A DNA stretch of 64,000 nucleotides from Deroplatys truncata (taxonomy: Eukaryota; Arthropoda; Insecta; Mantodea; Mantidae), in NCBI GenBank assembly GCA_030765065.1, contig CM060977.1, forward strand, positions 99,155,795 to 99,219,794. Reading direction: 5' to 3'. Below, piece after piece: positions 1-11,617 of this stretch; within the stretch, counting starts at the first letter, position 1; each line of letters starts with the position of its first letter. Both the position numbers and the translations under genes were made by a program. The notes beneath the pieces were generated by a model that did not search any database, was not told where the DNA came from, and saw only the letters and a list, made by a program, of their open reading frames with translations.

Positions 1-1500
1 ACTTAGTGAAGTCGTAGTGAAAGTTGAACCAGATCAAAACAGTGACGTGAGTACTGAGAGAAGCGGCAGTGAACTAAGTGAAGTCGTAGTGAAGGTTGAA
101 CCAGGTCGAAACAGTGACAGCGAGAAGTGAGATAAGCGGCAGTGTGAACTAAGTAAAGTTCCAGTGAAAGTGGACCAGATCAAAACAGTGACAGTGAGAA
201 CTGAGAGAAATGACTGTGTGAACTAAGTGAAGTCCCAGTGAAAGTTGAACCAGATCAAAACAGTGACAGTGAGAACTGAGAGAAATGACAGTGCGAATTA
301 AGTGAAGCCCAGGTAAAAGTTTAACCAGATCAAAACAGTGACAGTGAGAACTGAGAGAAATGACACTGTGAACTAAGTAAAGTTCCAGTGAAAGTGGACC
401 AGATCAAAACAGTGACAGTGAGAACTGAGAAAAATGACTGTGTGAACTAAGTGAAGTCCCAGTGAAAGTTGAACCAGATCAAAACAGTGACAGTGAGAAC
501 TGAGAGAAATGACAGTGCGAATTAAGTGAAGCCCAGGTAAAAGTTTAACCAGATCAAAACAGTGACAGTGAGAACTGAGAGAAATGACACTGTGAACTAA
601 GTAAAGTTCCCGTGAAAGTGGACCAGATCAAAACAGTGACAGTGAGAACTGAGAGAAATGACTGTGTGAACTAAGTGAAGTCCCAGTGAAGGTTGAACCA
701 GATCAAAACAGTGACAGTGAGAACTGAGAGAAATGACAGTGCGAATTAAGTGAAGCCCAGGTAAAAGTTTAACCAGATCAAAACAGTGACAGTGAGAACT
801 GAGAGAAATGACACTGTGAACTAAGTAAAGTTCCAGTGAAAGTGGACCAGATCAAAACAGTGACAGTGAGAACTGAGAGAAATGACTGTGTGAACTAAGT
901 GAAGTCCCACTGAAAGTTGAACCAGATCAAAACAGTGACAGTGAGAACTGAGAGAAATGAAATTGCGAATTAAGTGAAGCCCAGGTAAACGTTTAACCAG
1001 ATCAAAACAGTGACAGTGAGAACTGAGAGAAATGACACTGTGAACTAAGTAAAGTTCCAGTGAAAGTGGACCAGATCAAAACAGTGACAGTGAGAACTGA
1101 GAGAAATGACTGTGTGAACTAAGTAAAGTTCCAGTGAAAGTGGACCAGATCAAAACAGTGACAGTGAGAACTGTGAGAAATGACACTGTGAACTAAGTAA
1201 AGTTCCAGTGAAAGTGGACCAGATCAAAATAGTGACAGTGAAAAATAAGAGAAATGAAAATGTCAACTAAGCGAAGTCTCAGTGAAAGTTGAATTAGTTC
1301 CAAATAGTGACATTGAGAACCGAGAGAAGTGACTGTGTCAACTAAGTGAAGTCCCAGTGGAAGTTGAACCAGATTAAAACAGTGACAGTGAGAACGGAGG
1401 GAAGTGACAGTGTGAACTAAGTGAAGTCCCAGTGAAAGTTGAACCAGATCAGAACCAGATCAAAACAGTGACCGTTAGATCGGAGGGAAGTGACAGATGA
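1..1500. repeat. Tandem array of ~75-bp monomers with 224-bp higher-order period
   Basis: Monomers contain a conserved core (ACCAGATCAAAACAGTGACA) and differ in the half that begins GAACTAAGT or GAATTAAGT. Three monomer types (about 75, 75 and 74 bp) repeat in fixed order. The marker TGACTGTGTG or its equivalent starts at 211, 435, 659, 883 and 1107, always 224 bp apart. Near 1107 a hybrid monomer occurs, and from about 1200 the array decays until 1500. The left edge lies outside the window. A related single unit is seen near 58250-58370. Confidence 0.93.
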
Positions 1501-2418
1501 AAACCTGGACAAGCTTATAATATTTTAGTAGTTTGTGAAATGAAATTAGAATATTTTATAGACCTATGTCCGTCAGAAAGACGGACATCTTAATATATAA
1601 AAGTAAGTTTATATATATGTACCTTGAAGGGTTCTGCATCGTAGCACCGATTTTGACCAAACTTGGCACAGATATCATTTGACACAAGATAAAAATTACT
1701 GTATAACTTAGAATTCGAAATTCCGCCGTATTTGACGGGATTAGTTACTTAGTTTTATGTGACGCCTGCAAAAGCTCGCAAGGCCATGTATATATTTCCA
1801 ATGATAATCCTAATCGGTCAAATATTGCCAACATAAGAAAAATAATTATTTAGACCTTCACGGCCTCACAGAGTAATAAAAGAACGAGTTCAGATATTAT
1901 TCGTTGATTCGTCTCTGACATTGATCATGGAATAATAGCACAGTGAAATAAATAATTACAACTGCTATGTCACCTGTTGCTATGATTACGCAAAAGGTAA
2001 TGGCACCACAATCGCATTAACAACATTTCAAACATATTATATTAGACTGTGATAAAACCACATAAAATACCATTTCTTCTTAGTCTTGTTTATCTTCATA
2101 CTATTATTTATTGTATATTGATATAAAATAACACAAAAGCATTCAACATAATCGTATTGACTACAAAAGTCAATATGGTGTTCAACCGTTGCTAACATTA
2201 AGAGTAACAAATAAGCGGAAGTTATTATCCATTCTGCGTCAATACTCAGACAATACGTATTATAATTTGTAGTTTCTAATTTTTTGTAAACGGCGCGTTT
2301 CTTTCTCTATGGAAGGTTTTTGATGTTTTATAAGCAGAAAAATAAAAACTTAGGGTAAATGACAGTAAAAATGGTAAAAGGGATGGATAACGGCAAAAGT
2401 ATCAAATCAGACGAAGTA
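1501..2418. other. Unassigned AT-rich stretch with a perfect hairpin
   Basis: No gene is visible. A hairpin with a 9-bp stem and 5-base loop lies at 1566-1588 (ATGTCCGTC / GACGGACAT). It is followed by CTTAATATATAAAA and by a stretch at 1635-1665 reading CCGATTTTGACCAAACTTGG, a wording common in dispersed insect repeats. It is probably repeat-derived, of unknown family. Confidence 0.4.
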
Positions 2419-2560
2419 GAACTTCTTATTCTTCATTTTCCTGCGTCTTTCATTCCACCGATTGCTCCATCATCGCTTTCAACCATTTCGCCTTTATCTC
2501 ATCTCATTTTCCTCCCTCGCTCTCAAATCTGGATAAGGGCCCATCCCACGTTCCGAGTTC
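2419..2560 (+). repeat. Fragment of the SINE seen whole at 6151-6524
   Basis: The stretch containing CATTCCACCGATTGCTCC and ATCTGGATAAGGGCCCATCC matches the middle of the 6151-6524 SINE. The tRNA-like head is missing. Short frames reading through it are not genes. Confidence 0.6.
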
Positions 2561-2694
2561 TTCATTCTGTGATTCACCGTACTTCTTGTGCTCTACAAGC
2601 CTCTAAACGTTGCTCTTTAAGTATCTATTGCTATAGTATTTAAATGTTTCCAAAATGAAAGCGCAATGCTATTGTGCAAGTTCAACTAAGCCTA

Positions 2695-3315
2695 AATATA
2701 CCGAGCGAGACGGCTCAGGTGGCAACGTTTGTGGAGGTCCCAGGTTCCATCCCCGGCGGATGCCCACTCTGACCCATATTCTTGGGTTTCCCTGGGTCGT
2801 CAGGTGAATGCTGGAGTGGTTTCTTTCATCCCTTGAATTTTCTGTCCCTCCACTCCGTTCCATTATTCATTTGATTTATCATTCACTCTGTTTGATCCCT
2901 TTGAGGCTTGAAGTGGTCAGCGAATGTGTTTCGATGCAACGTATCAGGGAAAAATGATTTTAGTGCACTTTCTCCGTCCCTCGGCCTTCGACTGGTTGCC
3001 GGTATAAGTACCTGGAGGGTGTTAGACCCTGTGTGGGACGTGGTCCACGGTCTGCCTGTCCGACTGCCAGTCTGGAAACTGTAGGGACCTGGCATTGCTG
3101 TGTCGTCACTTCTGGTTCTGGTCACCCGATGTCTTCCTTCACCTCCTCCCTTCCTCTTGGGAGCGCTCCTTATGGGGTGTCGGTACAAATACTGGATTCA
3201 CTGGATCGGTGCCAAATCCCCTTCGCTTCACATTCAGCCCAGTCTAAGACTAAATGTTGTAGGGATAAACCGTGAAACCATGGGCAGCGCCAGGTGTTTT
3301 TGTTATTCGGGTATA
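2695..3315 (+). repeat. Long tRNA-derived SINE (family L), near complete
   Basis: The head CCGAGCGAGACGGCTCAGGT resembles an A box, and GGTTCCATCCCCGG at about 2743 resembles a B box. A 500-bp body follows that is shared with copies at 21533, 25705, 30682, 44415 and 47848. Body landmarks are GCCCACTCTGACCCAT and CCTCGGCYTTCGACTGGTTGCC. No clear target duplication was found. Confidence 0.75.
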
Positions 3316-3378
3316 AAAATTGGTTGAGTGGTTTTTGAGATTATACTGCATATACACACCCACATAATACATTCATAT

Positions 3379-3744
3379 ACAGGATGGACCACTTAAGTTG
3401 AGACTGTACAATATCATCTACACCAAGCGTTCTAGAAAAAATGTCTTGATTAAAAATTGTTTGATATTATGGGGGGAAGTAAATGCCGTTGGTCGTGTTT
3501 AACTTGGATGACGCTGTGATGGTCAATTTGGCTCAATTTAATTTGATCCTAATTGTAGTTTCTCATTTAGAAAACTTAGATTGGCACTAAAGCGACTATC
3601 ATAACGTCCTCCAAACTAAACACGACTAATGACATCTACTTTCCCACATAACTAATATCAATTAACTTTTATTAAAGGCATTTCTTTCTACAATGCTTTG
3701 TTTTGGAGATATTGTACAGTCTCAACTTAAATGGTGCACCCTGT
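3379..3744. mobile_element. Palindromic MITE (family P), copy 1
   Basis: The left arm ACAGGATGGACCACTTAAGT is matched by the inverted right end ending GGTGCACCCTGT. Pairing continues inward (TGTACAATATC... against ...GATATTGTACA; CTTTCCCACATAA against GGGGGGAAGT), so nearly the whole 366 bp is two opposed arms. It has no coding capacity. Copies are also at 54168-54528 and 59232-59853. The CAGGGTGGACC-like ends with TA-rich flanks suggest a Tc1/mariner-type progenitor, which is inference. Confidence 0.85.
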
Positions 3745-4611
3745 GTACATACTCGTTTCCATTATTTATAATATTAGTATAGATTATATTTTATATACTA
3801 AAACCTCCAAACTTATGCGATGCAGTGTCAATCGCATAAATTCGAAGCATCCTCAAGTGTCAAATATAGACGTAACTCAGTTTGGCTTTTACTGCAGAAT
3901 ATAACATAAAAGTCCTGCCAGAACAAAGGAATGAACGTAAACAAACAGTTGCTTGTTAAAATAACAGGCAAAAATAAATAAATGTTTTGCAGGAGTAAAG
4001 GCGCCGTAGGCAGAAGTCATGGCCTTTCGCCGCTTGCTAGATCGTTCCAACATGTCGCAGCGTTTCTAAATCCACGTGATTTTTGCTCGGCGTTTATTAC
4101 CAACCAAGCATGACAGTTTGTGCCTGTTGCAAACACTTTATCTAAAAATACTGTGATGTTTTTGGTGGGCGGAAATAAACCCTGAACTATGTTCCATGTA
4201 AACAGACCGGCAAGGGTTAAAACTTTCAGTGAATTATTGCCTGTAAACCATTCCGCTAGCAGTAAAGTTCGAGCGAGACGGAGTAATGCGACTGGTAGAG
4301 ACTATCGCCTCGCTGTAAACTGTTCGTTGTCACTAGAAAATGATTTAACACGAGAATCTCTAAGTGCAGCTATACTATAAAATGCTACATGCACTTCCTC
4401 TACCACCGTCACCTTAGACTTCATGACACAATATGAAACATGTGTTGCATTCATATTACTTTCTATGCCCACTCTTCACCAAACTAGTAAATAGGGATGT
4501 AGAAGTTATAGCAAAGGTGAATGAAAATACTTACTTAAAATCTGAGTTATATTTGAAGGTAAAGAAATGAATTATTAATAAACATAAAACAGATAATTTC
4601 TTCAGTGTGTT
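3745..4611. other. Unassigned stretch
   Basis: I see no recognised gene or repeat. A 63-codon open frame at 4189-4380 (starting MFHVNRPARV) has no family I recognise and no start or splice context that supports it. Confidence 0.4.
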
Positions 4612-5560
4612 AAAAAATCTGATGTGATACATACACATGACTTTCTCTAACCTCTATCGTTTAATAGTGGGTATGCAAACTATTCTTACTAAAGCTTATT
4701 TTTCCAGCTCCTTCATTTAATCCTAATAAACCTTTGCAGAAATAGCTAATAGACACAAAGAGAACAGCGATAGTCAAATGCTTAAGAATGGGTGATACAA
4801 GCTGGACTTAAAATTCCATACTGTTCCCATGCAATCGCAACAAATAACTGAAAATCGATAGACCTTACAATTAGTGAAAGCATTGAACAACTGGAACCAT
4901 TAATAACGGATATCATAGAAGGGTTATTTGAAATAAATTGTGTATTTTAAAGAGATCTACACTTTTTGTATAGTACGTTTTCGTTTTTCGCTTAACTTTT
5001 TGCCGGTCCTCGCAGCCGTGGTCGGTGGTGCGTATAGCTTCGGCGCTCTGCCAAGCTGAGGGTCGCGGGTTCGAGTCCGCTATGGGAATGGGTGTTTGTG
5101 TGTGTTATATGTGTAATTGCTGTAATAAGCGAAAGTAAGCAGTAAAACAGTGTAATTTTAAACTGGTTAAACAAGGTAACTAAAAAAAACCTTTACCAAT
5201 TATACAAGATTATACAAAATAACTACTGAATAAAGAGGACTTAACAGGCTATTCCCAGGAAATTCAAAATAAGTTCACATTTTAATTGTTATATCTATAT
5301 ATATATTTATATTTATCTAATATGTTTTATTTTAATGAAAATCATTAAGAACCATTTTTTAGAAAAAAATGTTGCATGTGAAGGATAGCTTGGGTGGCGG
5401 GATTTACTTGAAAATCTTTATGTTGCATCTTTGGAAGGTACTGAATCTAAATAACAAGTTTAATATTTATCCGACATTTCGTTTGAGTGTTACATTATTG
5501 CAGACTCGCACAATAGACACAAAAACATACACACACATGGACCATTTTGCTTCTGTCTCT
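4612..5560 (+). mobile_element. Family A element, split by a SINE
   Basis: It begins AAAAATCTGATGTGATACAT and follows the family order (TAAGAATGGG..., TTTTCGTTTTTCGCTTAAC, then TATACAAGATTATACAAAAT after the SINE, and ...TATTTATCCGAC). It stops in the CA-rich stretch near 5535-5560, so the last quarter is missing. The SINE at 5002-5176 interrupts it. Confidence 0.8.
5002..5176 (+). repeat. Short tRNA-derived SINE (family S) inside family A
   Basis: The head GCCGGTCCTCGCAGCCGTGG and the B box GGGTTCGAGTCC at about 5070 are tRNA-like. The tail reads AAACTGGTTAAACAAGG. The same unit lies on the minus strand at 29302-29493. Family A sequence resumes to its right, so this is the younger insertion. 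Confidence 0.8.
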
Positions 5561-6138
5561 TCTCACCTCACCCCTTTCTCCCGGGAGCACCCGTTAGGGA
5601 CATGGGTACCAAAGGTCAAGGTACTATGTCCCCTTTAGCTCATGTTCATATAATACGTCACAATGTAAAATCTATCAAACTTTTAGGTACATAATTAGAT
5701 AGTAGATTAAACTGGGACACTTATTCAACCAGTTTATTCAAGAGTCACTTATTAGAAATATAATATCATTAGAAGCCTAAAACTCTGCACGTATTTCAAT
5801 TTATTATATGGTTTACTATACTTGTTTTCATATTCAAGTAAAATGGTATTCTGCTTTGGGGAAACAGTGTTGGGGCCAAACAAATATTAATGTGACATAA
5901 AAGTATATCAAGGGTCATGAAAGGTTTAAAAGAAACTCAGACCATAGTTTAAAGGATTTAAGATTTTTACCGTAATTTCACTTTACATGATCTAGCTTAC
6001 ACGATGTTGCACGGTCAGCGCTTTAAACTGCAGTGACGAATAAGTTAATTTCATTTACCTCCCCCTTCCTTGTGAAATTGTTGTACACTCATATAGATGG
6101 TTTTAATAATCCTTCCCTTTACCCTTATAATAGCAATT
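5561..6138. other. Unassigned stretch
   Basis: AT-rich sequence with no recognised gene or repeat. The short open frame across 6033-6470 begins here but mostly crosses the SINE and is not a gene. Confidence 0.35.
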
Positions 6139-6536
6139 TCATACAACCCTCGCGGCGCCGTGGTCGAGCGGTTAGACCGCTCACCTCCCACCGAGCCGGC
6201 CCGGGTTCAATCCCAGGGATTACATGTGGGATTTTTGGTGGACGAAGCGGCGTCTGGGCGGGTTTTCTCCGGGTTCTCCGGTTTCCCCCGCCATTCATTC
6301 CACCAACTGCTCCATCATCACCTTTCCTTTCATCCATTTCACCAACATTTCGTTTTATCTACTTCCTTCATCCCATACCAGGCATTGGGCTGATCACCCA
6401 TCCTGGCTGCTGTCTGATCCATGAGTGTCTGCTCCTCGACGGGCCTCTGACCCCAGACACCCGCTTGTAAGTCCTGGGGGGTGTAAGTCCTACATAAGAT
6501 GAGGGAAAACAGATAATGAATGAATCATACAACCCT
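6139..6536 (+). repeat. tRNA-derived SINE (family M) with perfect 12-bp target duplication
   Basis: The 374-bp element at 6151-6524 is flanked by the direct repeat TCATACAACCCT (6139-6150 and 6525-6536). The head GCGGCGCCGTGGTCGAGCGG carries A-box-like TGGTCGAGCGGTTAGA, and the B box is GGGTTCAATCCC at about 6203. The tail ends in a TGAATGAA repeat. The exact target repeats mean a recent insertion by LINE-type machinery (established for SINEs). Confidence 0.93.
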
Positions 6537-6949
6537 GAATATTCCTAGAAACCTATGAAAAATCCCCTGATATTTTGCAAAAGGGTGTGAAAATCGTCGT
6601 TAAGTCTGACTTCCATAACCTCAGTCTTCCAAGTTCTAGAAATGCTGCAGAATGTATAAGTACCTTTGTCTGTGGAAGATTCCTCGTTCAGAATGGACGA
6701 GGAATACTTTAGATAATTATAGTATGTTAAATTTTAAACCTTTGTAACTTCATTTTGGTCTCTTAGTAATTTAATAACATAAACGCTATGCAATTTTCAC
6801 ATATTTCAGAAAACCTTAACATAAGTAAGGCCGCCAAGTTAACCCACTTTAAGAGACTGTGACCATCGAGGAAAAAAACTAATATACACCAGCTGTTAAA
6901 AAATGTATTCTATATTTTAAGAGGTTGTACTATGGATAAAACAAGAAAG
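6537..6949. other. Unassigned stretch
   Basis: AT-rich sequence; no gene, RNA or recognised repeat seen. Confidence 0.35.
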
Positions 6950-7546
6950 AATGTCTAATAAACATGGGCTCTAAAATGCATACCTTAAAAGCTATGAGCA
7001 CTTGATCATCTTCGCTACTCTGAAACATCTCTTCTACTGCAAGCTCGTTGCTATTACGTACGACCTACAGCCGGCAGTAAACAAATGAGGACAGATTACT
7101 ATTATTGTTTATGGCTACAGCATGCAGTAAACATTTAATAGTGCGGTTACTGTAAACCGTATTCACAGTTCTGGATAAGTGCAACGTATATCCTTATTTG
7201 TTCTAATGGAATCAGTTTGTGTTTTGATACTTTGTTAAATGCTTTTAAATTGCAGTTTCATCTTTAAATACACCATTAATGATATATAAACTCTACATGA
7301 AGACGTCGTCAATGTCTGCCAGAGCATCCGTGACCAACCCGTAGTGGTGAGAATGCGTGATTCCCTAAGACGTCGGGCAGAGCATGCCTTACTATGAATG
7401 GACACCATATTGAGTACCTCCTTTAGCGATGGTTCATAAGTGCAGGTGATATGTAATAGCGAAGTAGATGTTTAACAGTAGCGAAGATGAACAAATGCTC
7501 ATAGCTCTTAAAGTATGCTTTCTAGAGCCCATCTTTACTGGACATT
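6950..7546. mobile_element. Non-autonomous DNA transposon with ~100-bp terminal inverted repeats
   Basis: The left end (AATGTCTAATAAACATGGGC, then AGCTATGAGCAC and CATCTTCGCTACT) is mirrored by the right end (AGTAGCGAAGATGAAC, TGCTCATAGCTCTTAAAG, GAGCCCATCTTTACTGGACATT). The two arms match over roughly 100 bp with scattered differences. The 400-bp centre has no coding sequence. Superfamily is unknown and no target duplication is clear. Confidence 0.8.
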
Positions 7547-7548
7547 AT

Positions 7549-7550
<2 letters not shown>

Positions 7551-7582
<32 letters not shown>
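7551..7582. repeat. (AT)n microsatellite
   Basis: Sixteen AT dinucleotides directly after the right end of the TIR element. Confidence 0.95.
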
Positions 7583-7585
<3 letters not shown>

Positions 7586-9085
7586 AGTAGTAATTGAACA
7601 TTTCCAATGCAATCAAATAGTGTATATACGCAAATATGGAAAAAGCAGGATATATTCTGCAAAGGTAGCCTTAGGCGTTGGAAGGTTTAGACATTAGCAG
7701 AAACACTTACACAAAACGGGACAAACGGCACTGGAGAATCGTCCTGTCCTGTCTAATCGGGTCACTATATGCACTCTCCGGGAAGAAGCGTGGGAAGCCG
7801 TCGAACATTCTAGAGGTTTTTTACACCGCTAAAATGCTATTGGTAGAAATCAGAAAAAACACGTATTTACAGAACCAATGACAAAATTAGAATTAAAATC
7901 CACAAAGTAAATATTACGATGGTTCGCTAGGAGGTGCAAATGCAGGTGTGGCGATTGTCAAAGTTTGTTTGCGTCACTCGCAAACACATTCACACACATA
8001 CTCTGTTATTGAGCCTACATACGTACGGATGCGCTATACTGTCGTCGAAGACGCAACACTAACTTCGTAACATACGGTTTCCATAAATTCGTTACACATT
8101 TAATACCGCGAACCTCTAATCGATGTTTAATATAACCTCAAACGACAACGGGAGTGAGCAATTAACGTGGAATTGTACGAGTTCAGGGGAAATATTTCAA
8201 ACAGCTAAAATACTTCGTCATAACAATTAAATACACCAAAGGTTAGTCAGTATCGCGAGATTAAAGAATGTGTTTAACAGTTGCACACACACACAACTGC
8301 AGAAATTGTAACATAATTACACAATCATAAGACGATTGTATAATAAACAATGAGATAGTAAAATAACACCAGGGTAATATACCCATGCAGAGGAAATAAG
8401 GGTCAAAGTGGAGACTAATTATCCTAAACTGTTAATTATCGTAACACTCACGGCGCCCCAACATCGTAAGCTTCATTTATACCGCCATAATTCACTGATT
8501 ATGAATATCTTAAATATAACTGGTACTTTAATAGATTGTTTAAAGACACTTTCGAGGAAATTAAAAACATTGAAATGGTTTTCCGCGTAATGCGTAGTTC
8601 TACGCAGAAATTAAATGATTCGGAAATGGCATGTGAAATTAATTCATATAAAAGCAAATCAGAAGGGTAATTCAAGGAGATAAACAATGCTTAGTGTATT
8701 TATAAGGTTATATGTTATTGTGTTAAAATTTTTCAGCTGTGAATTACTAGGAAGTACTGTATTAAAAGATTTGAAATGCTTTCAAAGAAGTTTTATGTTA
8801 TAAATTAATTTGTTTTCTACTTATTTCTTTCATAGAGGACAATTGAATTGTGATAAAATGAAAATGCGTTATGCTAAACGAACGAAAGCAAAGCCTTTAT
8901 AGAAAAAAGTAACAAAAGCGGAAATAGGCGAGAGAAATTTAAAACGAAATGTACAAAAGAAGGAACTAGCATTGCTAATCGTTATTTGTATTTAATGTAA
9001 AAATGTTCCGTGCAAATAATTTGTAACTAAGTTAAAGATTTCGCTAGACATAGCAACCAAATAGCAACATAGTAAACCACTTACA
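7583..9085. other. Unassigned 1.5-kb stretch
   Basis: No protein family, RNA gene or repeat shared with the rest of the window was recognised. Open frames of 60-67 codons (7678-7881, 8408-8590) show no recognisable features. Confidence 0.35.
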
Positions 9086-9810
9086 ATTTTTACTTTCTCT
9101 ACTACGTATAGTAAGTAGCGGAAGTATTGTATTCCACCAAAAAATTCGATACCGAGATTTCACCGGAAATACATGTTTTGAGACCCCGTGAATCCATAAA
9201 AAAGGATTTTTGGAAACATGTCCGTGTGTGTGTGCCTGTGAACAGCATAACTCAGAAACTAACAGTAGGATAAACACCAAACTTGGTATTTAGGTTCAGT
9301 ATCTTCCAGAGATGCGACACGAAGGTTTTCAAGAAAATCGCCCACCCCAGATTACCCTTTACATCAAACATTTTTCGAAAATTTTAATTTTCTCAAAAAT
9401 GGCTCTAACGATTTTGATTAAAATATCATATGTTTAAGATATTTTCATAACGAATGAAATGTATATCTGGAATTATCTGGGAATGTCTCCAAAAGTATTC
9501 TTCATTGTGAACGACTTTTGCATAACTGGTAAGCCATAAGAGATAGACAAAATTTTACTATAAAAATGTAGATCGCGTTAAAATACACAATTTATGTTAT
9601 ATACATTTTTTTTGTTGAGTGAACCATTTTCGAGATATTGCCTGTTATTCCCTTAAATTTTCCAATATTTATACTTTTTCTCAAATGGGAATTCGTTATT
9701 CATGTTTTTGTCTTGAATATGCAAAGAGTATTAATCTGTGGCAAAGAGAATGGTGCTGCACATAGCAACCAGCTATTAACAGATATGTCTATGCTTAAAG
9801 GCTACTGTAT
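9086..9810 (-). mobile_element. Family A element, minus strand
   Basis: Read on the plus strand it starts with the reversed 3' end (TTTACTTTCTCTACTACGTA). It contains ACCAAACTTGGTATTTAGGT and the GTGTGTGTG remnant, and reaches TATGCAAAGAGTATTAAT near 9720 and CTTAAAGGCTACTG near 9805. Confidence 0.85.
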
Positions 9811-10654
9811 TTCTATATTGCTCTTGCAAATACAAAACAAAGGGAACATAGTAGCGATAGTCAAATATTTTTTATACTGAGAAATAAAGGAACTGCTATA
9901 ATTTTGTGAGTCTTCTATGGGTTTTTGCTTCAAAGGAATGCTGATTTGAACCAATTTCGTAAGATTGTTTCATTTTATTAATTTATATCTTATTGTTCGT
10001 TATAATAGAATTTTAAGTGTTCCTATTTTAGTTTATATTCTTTGTTTCCACGGTTTAAGGTCTCTTTCATTTTATTCATTCATATATTATTTCTTACAGT
10101 ACCTTTTTCAGGTGTTTCCGTTTTGGTTTCTGTTCTTTGTTTACTGGTTTACGTTTTAAGACTTTTCATAATGCCTAGTAAGAAACGAACTAGTTTTAAT
10201 TTTAATGTTGAGAAGTTGTTTTCGGTGAAAGTAGCCTAAGCGTTTGCTGGCACCTTGAGCCAAAATAATGACATATTTGGTGAGGTTAAAAACACACAGC
10301 GCACAAGATATTCCGTGATGGCGTTATGTTTTTCAACTGTAATAAATATTGATGCTTGGAGTTCTGAAATAATTGATAAAATTCTTCATTTAGGCAATGA
10401 TTTGCACTTAAAATCAATTTCAAATGATGGTGGCGTTATGCCATATCCGTCTTACTTGTGCGCTGATGAGGTTTGGCTGCAGGATATTGTAATTGATGAT
10501 GTAAAAGTAAACTGCAATGCAGTGACAAATAATTTTGCATTACAAGGGATCATAGCGAGAGATTTAGGCAGTGTGCTAAAAACAGTTTTCCAGCGCTATC
10601 ACTACGGCATGTCTACTGCACAGTTAAAATCTATAGCTCTTATTTTTTTTCTCC
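9811..10654 (+). pseudogene. Fossil insert with an OTU/C76-like cysteine-protease-type protein fragment
   Basis: Between two family A pieces lies an insert with an open stretch at about 10246-10640. Its protein resembles (from memory) a multicopy arthropod protein domain with the order Q-G-N-D-x-x-F, then a hydrophobic helix, W-x-S/x-D/I-I-D-x-I-L-x-x-G-N-D-L and a short strand pattern. That domain is related to OTU/herpesvirus-tegument-type (C76) proteases and is often carried by large mobile or virus-like elements. A lysine/arginine-rich leader (MPSKKRTSFNF) lies just upstream at 10171. The copy looks partial and decayed. The family call is inference and needs a profile search. Confidence 0.35.
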
Positions 10655-10872
10655 TGGTAATGCAAAGAGAATGGAATACTTCACATAGCAACCAGCTCTT
10701 AAAATATTTGACTGTCGCTTAAAGCCTACCAATTCCCCTTGAATCCATAAGAAAGTTAGCAATAAGATTAACATCTCGATTAATATGAAGCATATGGAGA
10801 ATAAGAGTTTGTAAAAATAGTTTGTACAAGAGTAGAGAAAGTCATGTGAGTGTAACACATCAGATTTTTATA
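10655..10872 (-). mobile_element. Family A terminal piece, minus strand
   Basis: It contains GCAAAGAGAATGGAATACTT, GTTTGTACAAGAGTAGAGAA and the terminal TAACACATCAGATTTTTATA. Its first ~70 bp duplicate the last ~90 bp of the 9086-9810 piece. The insert is therefore either flanked by a long duplication, or two separate copies lie on either side. Confidence 0.8.
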
Positions 10873-11464
10873 TACTCTTGCAAAAGGTTTCGAGGAAGAC
10901 ATGTTGTAATAGCTAAAGGAAATTAATTTCAAATATTATTGTTAATATAACGCCGAATATATTAGAAAGAATATTATCATCCACGTTTGCCATATAACAT
11001 GAACTTGTTGAGATTAAAGAATGAGTAGGTTAAATAGGAAACAGAAAAAGTAATTACTATATTAGTAAAATTTTACATTTATTTAAAAAGAAATAAACAT
11101 TTATATGTTAAACTGAATTTCTTGTCTTACCTTCATAAATCACGTAAGAAAACCTTAGTGAGTTAAAGGAATTTCATGATCACCGATGAGCTGATATGTG
11201 TTTCAAAAGCCTATGACTAGCCGGACCAATATCATCAAATGAAAGTAAAGCTTCCACTCAAACATATCGCAACGACAGCTAGCAAGATACAACAATCGCT
11301 AAAGTTGTACACCGCCAAAACATACAGGCTTGCCAACCTGGCGGATACTTTACTACCAACATATTTCCGAAGCGGGAATTTTAAATAAGGTAAATGCAAA
11401 TTGCAGAACACGAGACGAACCCAGGATAAAAAGAAACACGTAACTCACATCACATCTCATTTCC
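10873..11464. other. Unassigned stretch
   Basis: AT-rich sequence; no gene or known repeat seen. Confidence 0.35.
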
Positions 11465-11577
11465 CTCTTCAGTTTGGGATTGAAGAATTTTCTCGAATAC
11501 CTTCGTGTCGTATCTTTGGCAGATACTGGTCTTAAAATTTCCTTATTGGGTTATGCTGTCTATGCGCGCGGCACACA

Positions 11578-11617
<40 letters not shown>

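Noticed and set aside
1-1500. CRISPR array
   Set aside because: The repeat has no unique spacers; whole ~75-bp monomers are tandem. The genome is eukaryotic.
6033-6470. 145-codon open frame
   Set aside because: It crosses the 6151-6524 SINE and its target site; the opposite strand is open too. No protein family.
7551-7582. AT run as a replication origin or regulatory site
   Set aside because: A plain dinucleotide microsatellite; a similar one is at 43912-43943.
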